From contig NZ_DBMV01000010.1 of assembly GCF_002298975.1 (NCBI RefSeq), positions 144,830 to 208,829 on the forward strand: a stretch of DNA of 64,000 bases, in the 5' to 3' direction. Numbering within the stretch: the first letter of the stretch is position 1; each line of letters starts with the position of its first letter. The notes below the pieces were generated by a model, which saw only the letters and a list, made by a program, of their open reading frames with translations, made no database searches and had not been told where the DNA came from. Origin of the DNA: Ralstonia sp. UBA689 (GTDB lineage Bacteria > Pseudomonadota > Gammaproteobacteria > Burkholderiales > Burkholderiaceae). This document shows, piece by piece, positions 9,001-17,632 of the stretch. The position numbers were made by a program, and so were the translations under genes.

Positions 9001-10911
9001 TTAAGCGACGCGCGGCACGACTGCCCGCGGCTGCACGGCAAACCGCTCGCGAATCGAAGCGAGGATGCCGTCGGCGCTCAGCCCGCATTGCGCCAGCAGC
9101 ACGGCATGGTCGCCGTGATCGATAAAGCGATCGGGCAGCCCCAGTTGCAGCACAGGCGTGGCCACGCCTGCGGCGGCCAGCGCTTCCAGGCAGGCGCTGC
9201 CGGCACCACCCATCACACAGCCCTCTTCCACGGTGACCACGTAGTCGTGCGTGCGCGCCATATCCAGCACGCAGGCCACGTCCAGCGGCTTGACGAAGCG
9301 CATATTGACCACGCTTGCATCCAGGCGCTCGGCGGCCGCCAGGGCTGGCGCGACCATCGAGCCAAACGCCAGGATCGCGACGCGCTGGCCCGCCGGGGCC
9401 GTCGATGTGCGACGCACTTCGGCCTTGCCCAGCGGCAGCGGCTCCAGCGTCGGCTGCACCGCCACGCCCGTGCCGGCACCGCGCGGATAGCGTACCGCCG
9501 TCGGGCAATCCTGCGAGAAAGCCGTGCTCAGAAGCTGGCGACATTCATTCTCGTCGGCTGGCGTCATCACCATCATGTTGGGGATGCAGCGCAGGTAGGC
9601 AATGTCGTACGCACCCGCGTGCGTGGCACCGTCCGCGCCGACCAGGCCCGCGCGGTCCAGCGCAAACACCACCGGCAGGTTCTGCAGCGCCACATCGTGG
9701 ATCAACTGGTCGTAACCGCGCTGCAGAAACGTCGAATAGATGGCAACGACAGGCTTCAACCCCTCGCACGCCAGGCCACCAGCAAAGGTGACAGCGTGCT
9801 GCTCGGCAATGCCGACGTCGTAATAGCGATCGGGGAAGCGTTGCTCGAACTCCACCATGCCCGAGCCCTCGCGCATGGCGGGCGTGATGCCGACCAGGCG
9901 CTTGTCGGCGGCAGCCATGTCGCACAGCCATTGGCCGAAGACCTGCGTGTACGTCACCTTGGCCGGGCGCGCGGCGGGCTTGATGCCCTCCTGCGGATTG
10001 AACTTGCCGGGGCCGTGATAAAGGATCGGGTCGGCCTCGGCCAACTTGTAGCCCTGGCCCTTCTTGGTGACCACGTGCAAGAACTGCGGCCCGCCGCCTT
10101 CCAGAGCGCGCTGGCGGATGTTCTGCAACGTTGGCACAAGCGATTCGAGATCGTGTCCGTCGATCGGCCCGATGTAGTTGAAGCCGAATTCCTCAAACAT
10201 CGTGGCGGGCACGAGCATGCCCTTGGCGTGCTCTTCGAAGCGTTTGGCGAACTCCAGCACCGGCGGCGCCACCGACAACAGTTTCTCCACCCCCTTCTTG
10301 GTCGCCGCATAGAACTGGCCGCTCATCAGACGCGCCAGATAGCGGTTAAGCGCACCCACCGGCGGCGAGATCGACATGTCGTTGTCGTTGAGCACAACGA
10401 CCAGCGGCAAGTCCTTGTAGACGCCCGCATTGTTCATGGCCTCGAAGGCCATGCCGGCGCTCATTGCGCCGTCGCCGATCACGGCGATGGCAACGCGGTT
10501 CTCTCCGTTGGTCTTGGCGCCCAGGGCCATGCCCAGCGCTGCGGAAATCGAGGTGGACGAGTGCGCCGTGCCAAAGGTGTCGTATGGGCTCTCGCTGCGG
10601 CGCGGGAAGCCGGAAATGCCGCCCAACTGCCGCAGCGTCGGCATCTGCTCGCGACGGCCGGTGAGAATCTTGTGCGGATAGCTCTGGTGGCCGACATCCC
10701 ACACGATGCGATCTTCCGGCGTGTTGAAGACGTAGTGCAGCGCGATGGTCAGTTCCACCGTGCCCAGGTTAGACGACAGGTGACCGCCCGTCTGCGAGAC
10801 GGAATCGAGCACGAAGGCGCGCAGCTCGTCGGCCAGGGGCCCGAGCTGGCGGCGGTCCAGTCGGCGCAGGTCGGCCGGATCGTCGATGGTGTTGAGAAGT
10901 TCGTACGTCAT
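9001..10911 (-). CDS. dxs: 1-deoxy-D-xylulose-5-phosphate synthase
   Basis: Thiamine-diphosphate enzyme joining pyruvate and glyceraldehyde-3-phosphate, the entry step of the MEP isoprenoid pathway. It has 636 aa. Motifs are the N-terminal GGHLSSNLGTVELT, the ThDP-binding GDGAMSAGMAFEAMNNAG near residues 150-170, GTAHSSTSISAALG, and the transketolase-like EGSGMVEFEQRFPDRYYDVGIAEQHAV-type block in the middle domain. It is the last gene of xseB-ispA-dxs on the minus strand, 57 bp after ispA. Confidence 0.97.
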   Translation of the reverse strand: MTYELLNTIDDPADLRRLDRRQLGPLADELRAFVLDSVSQTGGHLSSNLGTVELTIALHYVFNTPEDRIVWDVGHQSYPHKILTGRREQMPTLRQLGGISGFPRRSESPYDTFGTAHSSTSISAALGMALGAKTNGENRVAIAVIGDGAMSAGMAFEAMNNAGVYKDLPLVVVLNDNDMSISPPVGALNRYLARLMSGQFYAATKKGVEKLLSVAPPVLEFAKRFEEHAKGMLVPATMFEEFGFNYIGPIDGHDLESLVPTLQNIRQRALEGGGPQFLHVVTKKGQGYKLAEADPILYHGPGKFNPQEGIKPAARPAKVTYTQVFGQWLCDMAAADKRLVGITPAMREGSGMVEFEQRFPDRYYDVGIAEQHAVTFAGGLACEGLKPVVAIYSTFLQRGYDQLIHDVALQNLPVVFALDRAGLVGADGATHAGAYDIAYLRCIPNMMVMTPADENECRQLLSTAFSQDCPTAVRYPRGAGTGVAVQPTLEPLPLGKAEVRRTSTAPAGQRVAILAFGSMVAPALAAAERLDASVVNMRFVKPLDVACVLDMARTHDYVVTVEEGCVMGGAGSACLEALAAAGVATPVLQLGLPDRFIDHGDHAVLLAQCGLSADGILASIRERFAVQPRAVVPRVA

Positions 10912-10968
10912 GTGGGACCGCCGCTCAGGGCGTTTGGGCGAAGGGTTCTAACCCTGTCGCAATGTTGT

Positions 10969-11868
10969 TCAGTGGCCACGTCGCACGATCAGGTCGGCCA
11001 TCTCGGCCAGCCGGAGGGTGCGCGCTTCGCCCAGTTCGCGGGCCAGTTGTGCCACGGCCGCACCCGCTGCAGCGTGCAACTCATCGGCCAGCGCCCGTGC
11101 CCGATCCAGCCCGAGGATGGACACGTAAGTCGGCTTGTCGTTGGCCTCGTCCTTGCCAGCAGTCTTGCCCAGCGTGGCGGTATCGGCTGTCACGTCGAGG
11201 ATGTCGTCGACCACCTGGAACGCCAGGCCGACGGCACGCGCGTAAGCATCCACCTGCTCCAGCGCGGCGGCATTCACTCCGGCGCACAGCGCCCCCATGC
11301 GCAGGCTTGCGCGCAGCAGCGCGCCAGTCTTCATGCGATGCATCGCCTCCAGAGCATCTTGCGACAGAGCAATGCCCACGCTTTGCAGATCGATCGCCTG
11401 ACCACCGGCCATGCCGAGCGAGCCGGACGCTCGCGCCAATTCACTCACCAACACTGCACGCGTCGCCGGACTGACCGCATCCAGTTCGGCCAGCACAATG
11501 AACGCCTGCGTCTGCAGCGCGTCACCCACCAGCAGGGCCGTCGCTTCATCATAGGCGCGATGCACAGTCGGGCGGCCGCGGCGCAGGTCGTCGTCGTCCA
11601 TGCATGGCATGTCGTCATGAACCAGCGAATAGGCATGGATCATTTCCACCGCGCAGCTCACGCCGTCGAGTGCCTCGGGCGATGCCTCACCCAGCGCACC
11701 GGCAGCATGCGCCAGCAGCGGGCGCACGCGCTTGCCGGCGCCCAGCGTGGCGTAGCGCATGGCGGCATGCAGACGTTGCGGCGCCGCGGTTTCGGCCGGC
11801 AAGGCGCTTTCCAGCGCGTTTTCCGTCCGCGCGACCACAGACGCCATCCATTGGGCGAAATCACTCAT
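10969..11868 (-). CDS. ispA: Polyprenyl (farnesyl/geranyl) diphosphate synthase
   Basis: Condenses isopentenyl diphosphate with allylic diphosphates to make farnesyl diphosphate for ubiquinone, undecaprenol and hopanoid routes. It has 299 aa. The first aspartate-rich motif is HDDMPCMDDDDLRRG and the second is VVDDILDVT; GAGKRVRP marks the N-terminal substrate site. Its ATG at 11866-11868 overlaps the xseB stop as ATGA, indicating translational coupling, and fixes the start despite a longer open frame upstream. Confidence 0.96.
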   Translation of the reverse strand: MSDFAQWMASVVARTENALESALPAETAAPQRLHAAMRYATLGAGKRVRPLLAHAAGALGEASPEALDGVSCAVEMIHAYSLVHDDMPCMDDDDLRRGRPTVHRAYDEATALLVGDALQTQAFIVLAELDAVSPATRAVLVSELARASGSLGMAGGQAIDLQSVGIALSQDALEAMHRMKTGALLRASLRMGALCAGVNAAALEQVDAYARAVGLAFQVVDDILDVTADTATLGKTAGKDEANDKPTYVSILGLDRARALADELHAAAGAAVAQLARELGEARTLRLAEMADLIVRRGH

Positions 11869-12152
11869 GCGTCGCCCTGCTCGTTCGCGTTGCTGTCGTC
11901 GCCGAACGGCTTCAGGGCATCGCCGTCCAGCACGCGCACCTGCTGCTCGACACGCTCCAGCACCTGCTGGCAATACTTGACCAGTTCGGCCCCGCGGCGA
12001 TACGCCGCAAGCGAGGCCTCCAGTGGCAATTCGCCGGATTCCATGCTTGCAACGAGGGTTTCGAGTTCGGCCATGGCCGCTTCATACGAAGCCGGCGTGG
12101 CGGATTGGGAGGCGGGTGCGTCGCTCGAAGCAACGCCTGGGGCACGGGGCAT
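11865..12152 (-). CDS. xseB: Exodeoxyribonuclease VII small subunit
   Basis: A 95-aa small subunit of ExoVII, which degrades single-stranded DNA together with XseA. The family core reads SYEAAMAELETLVASMESGELPLE, then YRRGAELVKYCQQVLERVEQQV, a two-helix coiled structure. An Ala/Ser-rich N-terminal stretch of about 20 residues precedes it. It is the first gene of xseB-ispA-dxs, a standard order in proteobacteria. No strong ribosome site is visible at 12152. Confidence 0.93.
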   Translation of the reverse strand: MPRAPGVASSDAPASQSATPASYEAAMAELETLVASMESGELPLEASLAAYRRGAELVKYCQQVLERVEQQVRVLDGDALKPFGDDSNANEQGDA

Positions 12153-12315
12153 GCCGATTGCGAATCAGAAAAGGAGAATCCGACATTTTACGGCAATTCC
12201 GCGTGCGTTCTGCGCACATGACACGGGGTCATTGACGGTAGCTCAGGGCGGCCCGGGGCGGCCATTCTGGTGATGATGAACGGCTGACGATGGCCGGCCC
12301 GCTCGCCGAAAGACG

Positions 12316-12345
12316 ACAAAAATCAGGGGCTTATCAATGCCCCTG
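12316..12345 (-). terminator. Intrinsic terminator on minus strand upstream of xseB
   Basis: On the minus strand CAGGGGC (loop ATTGATAA) GCCCCTG ATTTTTG is a perfect seven-base stem with a T run. No protein gene ends here; the next minus-strand gene, xseB, starts 160 bp further on. It therefore implies a short minus-strand transcript from the 12.35-12.55 kb region. A TACAAT box for the plus strand lies beside it at 12349-12354. Confidence 0.65.
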
Positions 12346-12384
12346 GGGTACAATCCCGCCTTCCTCCAAAGGCCGGACCGGCGC

Positions 12385-12503
12385 ACGCCGCTCCGCATGG
12401 CGGTTGGGTCTGCTGACCCATGAAACGTATGGCGCTGGCCCAAGCGGGGGCCAGCGGGCGCTCATTTCATAGATCAACAGACCCTGGGCCACCAGTCGAT
12501 GGC
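12385..12503. ncRNA. Candidate structured RNA (strand uncertain)
   Basis: The 431-bp gap between xseB and the Rieske gene contains a long rod-like fold. GGGTCTG (12406-12412) pairs with CAGACCC (12478-12484), ATGAAA (12420-12425) with TTTCAT (12465-12470), and CGCTGGCCC (12433-12441) with GGGCCAGCG (12448-12456). CGCC/GGCG closes near 12385/12503. GGGTC (12406-12410) can instead pair with GACCC (12415-12419), so two exclusive folds exist. On the minus strand the rod is followed by the terminator at 12316-12345; on the plus strand it would be a leader of the Rieske gene. I do not recognise a family; 6S RNA was considered and not supported. Confidence 0.4.
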
Positions 12504-12583
12504 GTTCTTCTTTCCCATATCCATATCGATTTTTTCGATGGTTGGGTTGTTCACTGCTTTCACCGTTATTGGGAGTGGGGATA

Positions 12584-13687
12584 ATGTCCAATCTCAGCAC
12601 CGCACTGAACTTGGTGCCGTCTGAAACCCAGTTGCCCGTCTCTGCCTACTTCGACGAGGCGCTGTATCAAACTGAAATCGAACGTCTGTTCAAACATGGC
12701 CCCGGCTACGTGGGCCATGAGCTGATGGTCCCGGAAGTTGGCGACTATCACACGCTTGCCGCCGAGGCCGAGGGCCGCGTGCTGGTGCGCAATCCGAACG
12801 GCGTCGAACTGCTTTCCAACGTGTGCCGGCATCGCCAGGCGATCATGCTCAATGGGCGAGGCAATGCCCAGAACATCGTCTGCCCGCTGCATCGCTGGAC
12901 GTACGACCTCAAGGGCGACCTGCTAGGCGCGCCGCACTTCGAGCAGCAACCGTGCGTGCACCTGTCGCGCTCGCCGCTGCAGAACTGGAACGGCCTGCTG
13001 TTCGAGGGCAAACGTGACGTGCGCAACGACCTCGCCCGCCTGGGCGTGGCCCGTGATCTCGACTTCTCTGGCTACATGCTCGACCACGTCGAGGTGCACG
13101 ACTGCAACTACAACTGGAAGACCTTCATCGAGGTCTATCTGGAGGACTACCACGTTGTGCCCTTCCACCCCGGTCTCGGCCAGTTCGTCTCGTGCGACGA
13201 CCTGGAATGGGAATTCGGCGAGTGGCACAGCGTGCAGACGGTCGGCATCCACGCAGGTTTGCGCAAACCGGGCTCGCCCACGTACCAGAAGTGGCACGAC
13301 GCCGTGCTGCGCTTCAACAACGGCGAGATGCCCAAGTACGGCGCGGTGTGGCTGACGTACTACCCGAACGTGATGGTCGAGTGGTACCCGAACGTGCTGG
13401 TGATCTCGACGCTGCATCCGCTGGGGCCGACCAAGACACGCAATGTGGTCGAGTTCTATTACCCAGAAGAGATCGTCCTGTTCGAGCGCGAGTTCGTCGA
13501 AGCCGAGCGCGCCGCCTACATGGAAACCTGTATCGAGGACGATGAGATTGCCGAGCGCATGGATGCCGGCCGCCTGGCGCTGATGAAGCGCGGCATAAGC
13601 GAGGTCGGCCCTTACCAGTCGCCCATGGAAGACGGCATGCAGCACTTCCACGAGTGGTATCGACGCGTCATGGATTACCGACCGTAG
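12584..13687 (+). CDS. Rieske-type aromatic ring-hydroxylating oxygenase, alpha-subunit-like
   Basis: A 367-aa Rieske non-haem iron oxygenase. The [2Fe-2S] site is CRH, 16 residues, then CPLHRW (about residues 83-105). The mononuclear iron site lies in VYLEDYHVVPFHPG with two histidines. Family enzymes hydroxylate aromatic rings or demethylate substrates with a separate reductase, but no reductase gene is adjacent, so the substrate is unknown. The start at 12584 follows GGGAGTGGGG; an upstream in-frame ATG at 12542 lacks a site. A terminator follows at 13719. Confidence 0.88.
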   Translation: MSNLSTALNLVPSETQLPVSAYFDEALYQTEIERLFKHGPGYVGHELMVPEVGDYHTLAAEAEGRVLVRNPNGVELLSNVCRHRQAIMLNGRGNAQNIVCPLHRWTYDLKGDLLGAPHFEQQPCVHLSRSPLQNWNGLLFEGKRDVRNDLARLGVARDLDFSGYMLDHVEVHDCNYNWKTFIEVYLEDYHVVPFHPGLGQFVSCDDLEWEFGEWHSVQTVGIHAGLRKPGSPTYQKWHDAVLRFNNGEMPKYGAVWLTYYPNVMVEWYPNVLVISTLHPLGPTKTRNVVEFYYPEEIVLFEREFVEAERAAYMETCIEDDEIAERMDAGRLALMKRGISEVGPYQSPMEDGMQHFHEWYRRVMDYRP

Positions 13688-13718
13688 GCATCCGCCGCCT
13701 TCCGCGTCACAATACGAA

Positions 13719-13750
13719 CGGTGCAGCCATGTGGCCTGCACCGTTTTTTT
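13719..13750 (+). terminator. Terminator after Rieske oxygenase gene
   Basis: CGGTGCAG, a short loop, CTGCACCG and then seven T. The next gene on the same strand starts only 11 bp past the T run. Confidence 0.85.
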
Positions 13751-13760
13751 CGTCTTGCCC

Positions 13761-14735
13761 ATGTCCACCGATCTCACAACCCAAGTTGCCGAAAGGTCTG
13801 CCAGTTCGTCCCGTCAATCCTTGTGGATGGTGCTTGCGGCGTTTGCCTTCTCGGCGATGGGTGTGTGCGTGAAGCTCGCCTCGGCGCACTACAGCACGGG
13901 TGAGATCGTCTTCTACCGCAGCGTGATCGGCATGATCGTGATGGGCGCGATCCTGGCCAAAACAGGCGCGGGCATCCGCACCCCCTACCTCACGTCGCAT
14001 ATCAAACGCAGCGTGTTCGGGGTGACGTCGCTGCTGCTGTGGTTCACGTCGATCAGCCTGCTGCCGCTGGCGACGGCCATGACGCTGAACTACATGTCGC
14101 CGGTGTGGATTGCGCTGATCATCGGCGCGGGCGCCACGCTGGCCGGCAAAACCGGCGGCGCCGACCGCAAGATGGTGGCGGCCATCCTGATGTCGTTCAT
14201 CGGCGTCATCTGCCTGCTGCAGCCGAGCGTCGGCCCCTCGCAGATGACGGGCGGCATGGTCGGGCTGGTATCGGGCGTGTTCACAGCGCTGGCTTATGTA
14301 GAGGTGCGGCAACTTGGCGACCTGGGCGAGAACGAGGCGCGCATCGTCTTCTACTTCTCGCTGGTGAGTGCAATTGCCGGCGGCGTGTGGATGCTGATCG
14401 GCGGTGCGCAACCACATACGTGGAACACAGCCCGCCTGCTGCTCGCAGTGGGCCTGCTGGCCACCCTGGGCCAGACCGCCATGACACGCGCCTACAAGCG
14501 CGGCAATACGTTGCTGACAGCCAACCTGCAATACACCGGCATTGTCTTTGCGAGCGGCTGGGGCATGCTGCTGTGGCACGATCACCTCAATGCGCTGTCG
14601 TGGATGGGCATGGCGCTCATCATCGGCAGCGGCATCGTCACCACGGTCATGCGCGCCCGCCAGTCGGGCACCGAGCATCCGACGCCGCAGACCGCCGTGT
14701 CGGGCCCGGAAGCCGAGATTCACCCGGAAATCTGA
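13761..14735 (+). CDS. DMT/EamA-family membrane transporter
   Basis: A 324-aa inner-membrane protein with about ten hydrophobic segments arranged as two EamA repeats, beginning with SLWMVLAAFAFSAMGVCVKLAS. The second repeat has the typical LGQTAMTRAYKRGNTLLTANL loop. The family exports small metabolites or amino acids in exchange for protons; the substrate cannot be told. The ATG at 13761 lies directly behind a terminator and has no visible ribosome site. The mRNA may start at or near the ATG, or the true start may be internal. The gene is followed by sseA after 22 bp. Confidence 0.85.
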   Translation: MSTDLTTQVAERSASSSRQSLWMVLAAFAFSAMGVCVKLASAHYSTGEIVFYRSVIGMIVMGAILAKTGAGIRTPYLTSHIKRSVFGVTSLLLWFTSISLLPLATAMTLNYMSPVWIALIIGAGATLAGKTGGADRKMVAAILMSFIGVICLLQPSVGPSQMTGGMVGLVSGVFTALAYVEVRQLGDLGENEARIVFYFSLVSAIAGGVWMLIGGAQPHTWNTARLLLAVGLLATLGQTAMTRAYKRGNTLLTANLQYTGIVFASGWGMLLWHDHLNALSWMGMALIIGSGIVTTVMRARQSGTEHPTPQTAVSGPEAEIHPEI

Positions 14736-14757
14736 TCGATCCCTGGAGATTGTCGCC

Positions 14758-15648
14758 ATGAGCGAACAACACGCTCGCTACACCACGCTGATCACCGCGT
14801 CTCAACTGGCCGCATTGCAGCAAAGCGCGCCCACTGCCATCGTCGTCATCGATTGCAGCTTCGACCTGGCCAACCCTGCCGCCGGACGCGATGCGTATCG
14901 CGCCAGCCATATTCCCGGCGCGTTCTATCTACACCTCGACAACGAGTTGTCCGGCCCCAAGACCGGCACCAACGGCCGCCACCCGCTACCCGATGCCGAA
15001 GCCCTCGTGGCACGGCTGCAGGCGCTGGGCGCAAACGACGATACGCAGGTCGTTGCCTACGACCGTCAGGGCAGCATGTATGCCGCGCGCCTGTGGTGGC
15101 TGCTGCGCTGGGTCGGCCATGCCGATGTGGCCGTGCTCGACGGCGGCCTGCAGGCCTGGGAGGCTGCGCACTATCCCGTTGACAAGGTCGTGCCCGACGA
15201 GCCGCAGCTCAATGCGACGCCCGGCAACCTGGCGCGCAAGCCATCGCTCGCGCCGCTGGTGACGGCCGACATCGTGCAGAAATACCTGGGGCATGCCGAC
15301 AAGATCGTCATCGACGCCCGCGCCCCCGACCGCTACCGCGGCGAGAACGAAACGCTGGACCCAGTGGGCGGCCACATCCCCGGCGCACGCAACCGCTTCT
15401 TTCGCGACAACCTGCAGGCCGACGGCACCTTCAAGCCGGCCGAACAGCTGCGTGCCGACTTTGCTGCCGTGCTGTCCAGCACCAAACCCGAAGACACGAT
15501 GCTGCAATGCGGCTCGGGCGTGACCGCCTGCCACAATGCGCTCGCCATGGAAATCGCCGGCCTGACGGGCGCCGCCCTCTACGCGGGCTCATGGAGCGAA
15601 TGGTGCAGCGACCCATCGCGCCCGGTGGCGACTGGGCCAAACCCCTAA
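14758..15648 (+). CDS. sseA: 3-mercaptopyruvate/thiosulfate sulfurtransferase, SseA-like
   Basis: A two-domain rhodanese of 296 aa. The N-terminal domain contains the inactive repeat (DCSFDLANPAAGRDAYRASHIPGA). The C-terminal domain carries the active-site loop LQCGSGVTACHNAL with its catalytic cysteine. CGSGVTA is typical of mercaptopyruvate sulfurtransferases rather than thiosulfate ones (CRKGVT). The interdomain HIPGARN repeat is also present. The start at 14758 follows TGGAGATTGTCGCC. It probably acts in cytosolic sulfur transfer and cyanide detoxification. Confidence 0.92.
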   Translation: MSEQHARYTTLITASQLAALQQSAPTAIVVIDCSFDLANPAAGRDAYRASHIPGAFYLHLDNELSGPKTGTNGRHPLPDAEALVARLQALGANDDTQVVAYDRQGSMYAARLWWLLRWVGHADVAVLDGGLQAWEAAHYPVDKVVPDEPQLNATPGNLARKPSLAPLVTADIVQKYLGHADKIVIDARAPDRYRGENETLDPVGGHIPGARNRFFRDNLQADGTFKPAEQLRADFAAVLSSTKPEDTMLQCGSGVTACHNALAMEIAGLTGAALYAGSWSEWCSDPSRPVATGPNP

Positions 15649-15667
15649 GCGCAACATCGCACGCAGC

Positions 15668-15699
15668 AAAAAGCCCGGCAGCGACCGGGCTTCTTGTTT
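15668..15699. terminator. Bidirectional terminator between sseA and ZIP gene
   Basis: AAAAAGCCCGG, CAGCGA loop, CCGGGCTTCTTGTTT. The A run on one side and the T-rich tail on the other serve the converging sseA and zip genes. Confidence 0.8.
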
Positions 15700-15715
15700 G
15701 GATGGCGCCTGCGGT

Positions 15716-16522
15716 TCAGTGCGCGTGGCCGTGCAGGCCGTCCGTCAGCAGGAAGATCATCAGGATGCCCGCGATGATCAGCGCGATCTGTACGGCGGAC
15801 TCCTTCCAGCGCGGCTTGCGCTTCATCTGCGGCATCAGATCACACACGGCAATGTAGAGGAAGCTGCTGGAGGCCACCACCAGCACATACGGAATCCACG
15901 ACGTCAGCCGATCCAGCAGGTAGTAGCCAAGCACCGCGCCCACCAGCGCGCAGACACTGCAGATCAGGTTGTAGACGAAGGCACGCGTCTTGGAGAAGCC
16001 GGCGTTGAGCAGCACCATGAAATCGCCGATCTCCTGTGGAACCTCGTGCGCGGCAATCGCCAGCGCGGTGACGATGCCGACCTTGATGTCGGCCAGGAAT
16101 GCGGCGGCGATGACAATGCCGTCGGAGAAGTTGTGCAGGCCGTCGCCCACCAGGATCATCAGGCCACTGCGGCCGGCCTCCTGGCGGTCGTGCCCGTGGT
16201 GATGGCCGTGGCCGTCGCCCTCGTAGTGATGCGAGTGGCGGATCAGCGAGATCTTCTCCAGCAGGAAGAAGCCCAGCAGCCCCGCCAGCAGCGTGGCGAA
16301 CAGCGCGTGCGTATTGGGTTGGACACCGCGATGCGCTTCGAAGGCCTCGGGCAGCGAGTGCAGCAGCGAGGTGGCCAGCAACACTCCGACGGAAAAGCTG
16401 ACCATACGGTCGACCACGCGCGCCAGCACGGTCAGCGATAGCACGGCAGCACCCATCATGCTGCCGATGCCCGACAGCGCGGTGGCCAGGAGAATGCCTA
16501 ACAGGGTGGAATCGAGGGCCAT
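15716..16522 (-). CDS. ZIP-family divalent metal transporter
   Basis: A 268-aa inner-membrane protein with eight predicted hydrophobic segments. Between segments 3 and 4 is the family's His-rich cytosolic loop (HSHHYEGDGHGHHHGHDR). Segment 4 holds the metal-site sequence GDGLHNFSDGIVIAAAF and segment 5 the HEVPQEIGDF motif. ZIP proteins import zinc, iron or manganese. The start at 16522 (MALDSTLLG) is preferred over a longer frame with an unlikely Cys-rich extension. It is transcribed alone between two terminators. Confidence 0.92.
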   Translation of the reverse strand: MALDSTLLGILLATALSGIGSMMGAAVLSLTVLARVVDRMVSFSVGVLLATSLLHSLPEAFEAHRGVQPNTHALFATLLAGLLGFFLLEKISLIRHSHHYEGDGHGHHHGHDRQEAGRSGLMILVGDGLHNFSDGIVIAAAFLADIKVGIVTALAIAAHEVPQEIGDFMVLLNAGFSKTRAFVYNLICSVCALVGAVLGYYLLDRLTSWIPYVLVVASSSFLYIAVCDLMPQMKRKPRWKESAVQIALIIAGILMIFLLTDGLHGHAH

Positions 16523-16602
16523 GCGGCGCGCACCTATAAACGCAACAGAGTTGCAAGAAGGGACGCATTGTATGCCCCTTTTGTCACCTTTGCCAGCAGC
16601 GC

Positions 16603-16630
16603 AAAAACAAAAGGCCCGCATGGGGCCTTT
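16603..16630 (-). terminator. Terminator after dienelactone hydrolase gene
   Basis: On the minus strand AAAGGCCC, short loop, GGGCCTTT followed by TGTTTTTG. It sits 21 bp past the stop codon of the gene at 16651. Confidence 0.8.
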
Positions 16631-16650
16631 CGTACATGGTGGACAAGTGC

Positions 16651-17529
16651 TTATTCGACGCCGTGGTCCTTGAACCAGGCAATGCACTTCTTCCAGCCGT
16701 CTTCTGCGTCGGCTTTCACATAGCTCGGGCGGTAATCGGCGTGGAATGCGTGGCCGGCATCCGGATAGACGATGATGCGCGAGGCGCGCGCCTTCAGGTT
16801 CTTGGATTTCTCCAACGCCTCCTTCATGGCATTGCGGACATCCTCCGTGATCACGGTGTCCTTCGCGCCGTACAAGCCCAGCACGCGCACCTTTAAGTCA
16901 TCCACGTTGTCGATGGGGGAAACCGGCTGCAGCGGCGTCGGATTGCCCTTCAGCGGCCCGTACCACGCTACGGCGGCCTTGATGTCGGGGCTACGCTCAG
17001 CAAACAGCCAGACTTGGCGCCCGCCCCAGCAGAAGCCGGTGATGCCGATGCGCGCCGGATCGCCGCCGTTCTCCTTGACCCAGGCCACCGTCGCATCCAG
17101 ATCGCCCGCCACCTGGGCATCCGGCACCTTGGAAACCACGTTGGTAACGGCCTCCTGAATGGTGCCGTAGGCGCGCGGATCGCCCTGGCGCACAAACAGC
17201 TCCGGCGCGATGGCGAGGTAGCCGAGCTTGGCAAAGCGCCGGCAGATATCGGCGATGTACTCATGCACGCCAAAGATCTCGCTGACGACAATCACCACCG
17301 GCAACTTCGTCTTGCCCTCGGGCTGGGCGCGATAGGCCGGCATCTTGAAGTCGCCCACGGGCACCATCACCTCGCCCGCCGTGAGCCCGTTGAAATCCGT
17401 CTTGATGGCCTGCGCCGACACCGGCAGCACCGCCGCCGCAAACGCCGACCCGAGCGCCGTCTTCATGAAGCCGCGGCGGTCGAAGCTGCGGCCGGGTACC
17501 AGACTCTCCACTTCCGTTTCAAGCTGCAT
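16651..17529 (-). CDS. Tat-exported dienelactone hydrolase family protein
   Basis: An alpha/beta hydrolase of 292 aa. The catalytic triad is visible as Cys in GITGFCWGGRQVW, Asp in LGLYGAKDTVI and His in YPDAGHAFHADY. The N-terminus has a twin-arginine signal (FDRRGFMKTALGSAFAAAVLPVSAQA), so it should be folded in the cytoplasm and exported to the periplasm. Cytosolic dienelactone hydrolase (ClcD) cleaves chlorocatechol lactones; the periplasmic homologues have no settled substrate. It is a single gene between the ZIP gene and a type II NADH dehydrogenase. Confidence 0.92.
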   Translation of the reverse strand: MQLETEVESLVPGRSFDRRGFMKTALGSAFAAAVLPVSAQAIKTDFNGLTAGEVMVPVGDFKMPAYRAQPEGKTKLPVVIVVSEIFGVHEYIADICRRFAKLGYLAIAPELFVRQGDPRAYGTIQEAVTNVVSKVPDAQVAGDLDATVAWVKENGGDPARIGITGFCWGGRQVWLFAERSPDIKAAVAWYGPLKGNPTPLQPVSPIDNVDDLKVRVLGLYGAKDTVITEDVRNAMKEALEKSKNLKARASRIIVYPDAGHAFHADYRPSYVKADAEDGWKKCIAWFKDHGVE

Positions 17530-17632
17530 CGCACTCTCCTGGCCGTTGGGCGGTTACGGTAAACGAAGCGGCCAGTCTACCGGACCAGATCCATCGCCAC
17601 CGAGCGGGGCGCATTGCATCCGGTTCGGTTGA

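Noticed and set aside
8974..12273. A 1099-codon open frame on the plus strand
   Set aside because: It is antisense to dxs, ispA and xseB, whose products are unmistakable. The frame has no domain and no credible start.
12361..12540. 6S RNA
   Set aside because: The rod-like fold and a GCTCCGC stretch suggested it. However, there is no closing stem joining 5' and 3' ends, and the shared stretch falls at a different position from that in the E. coli 6S fold. Kept only as an unclassified RNA candidate.
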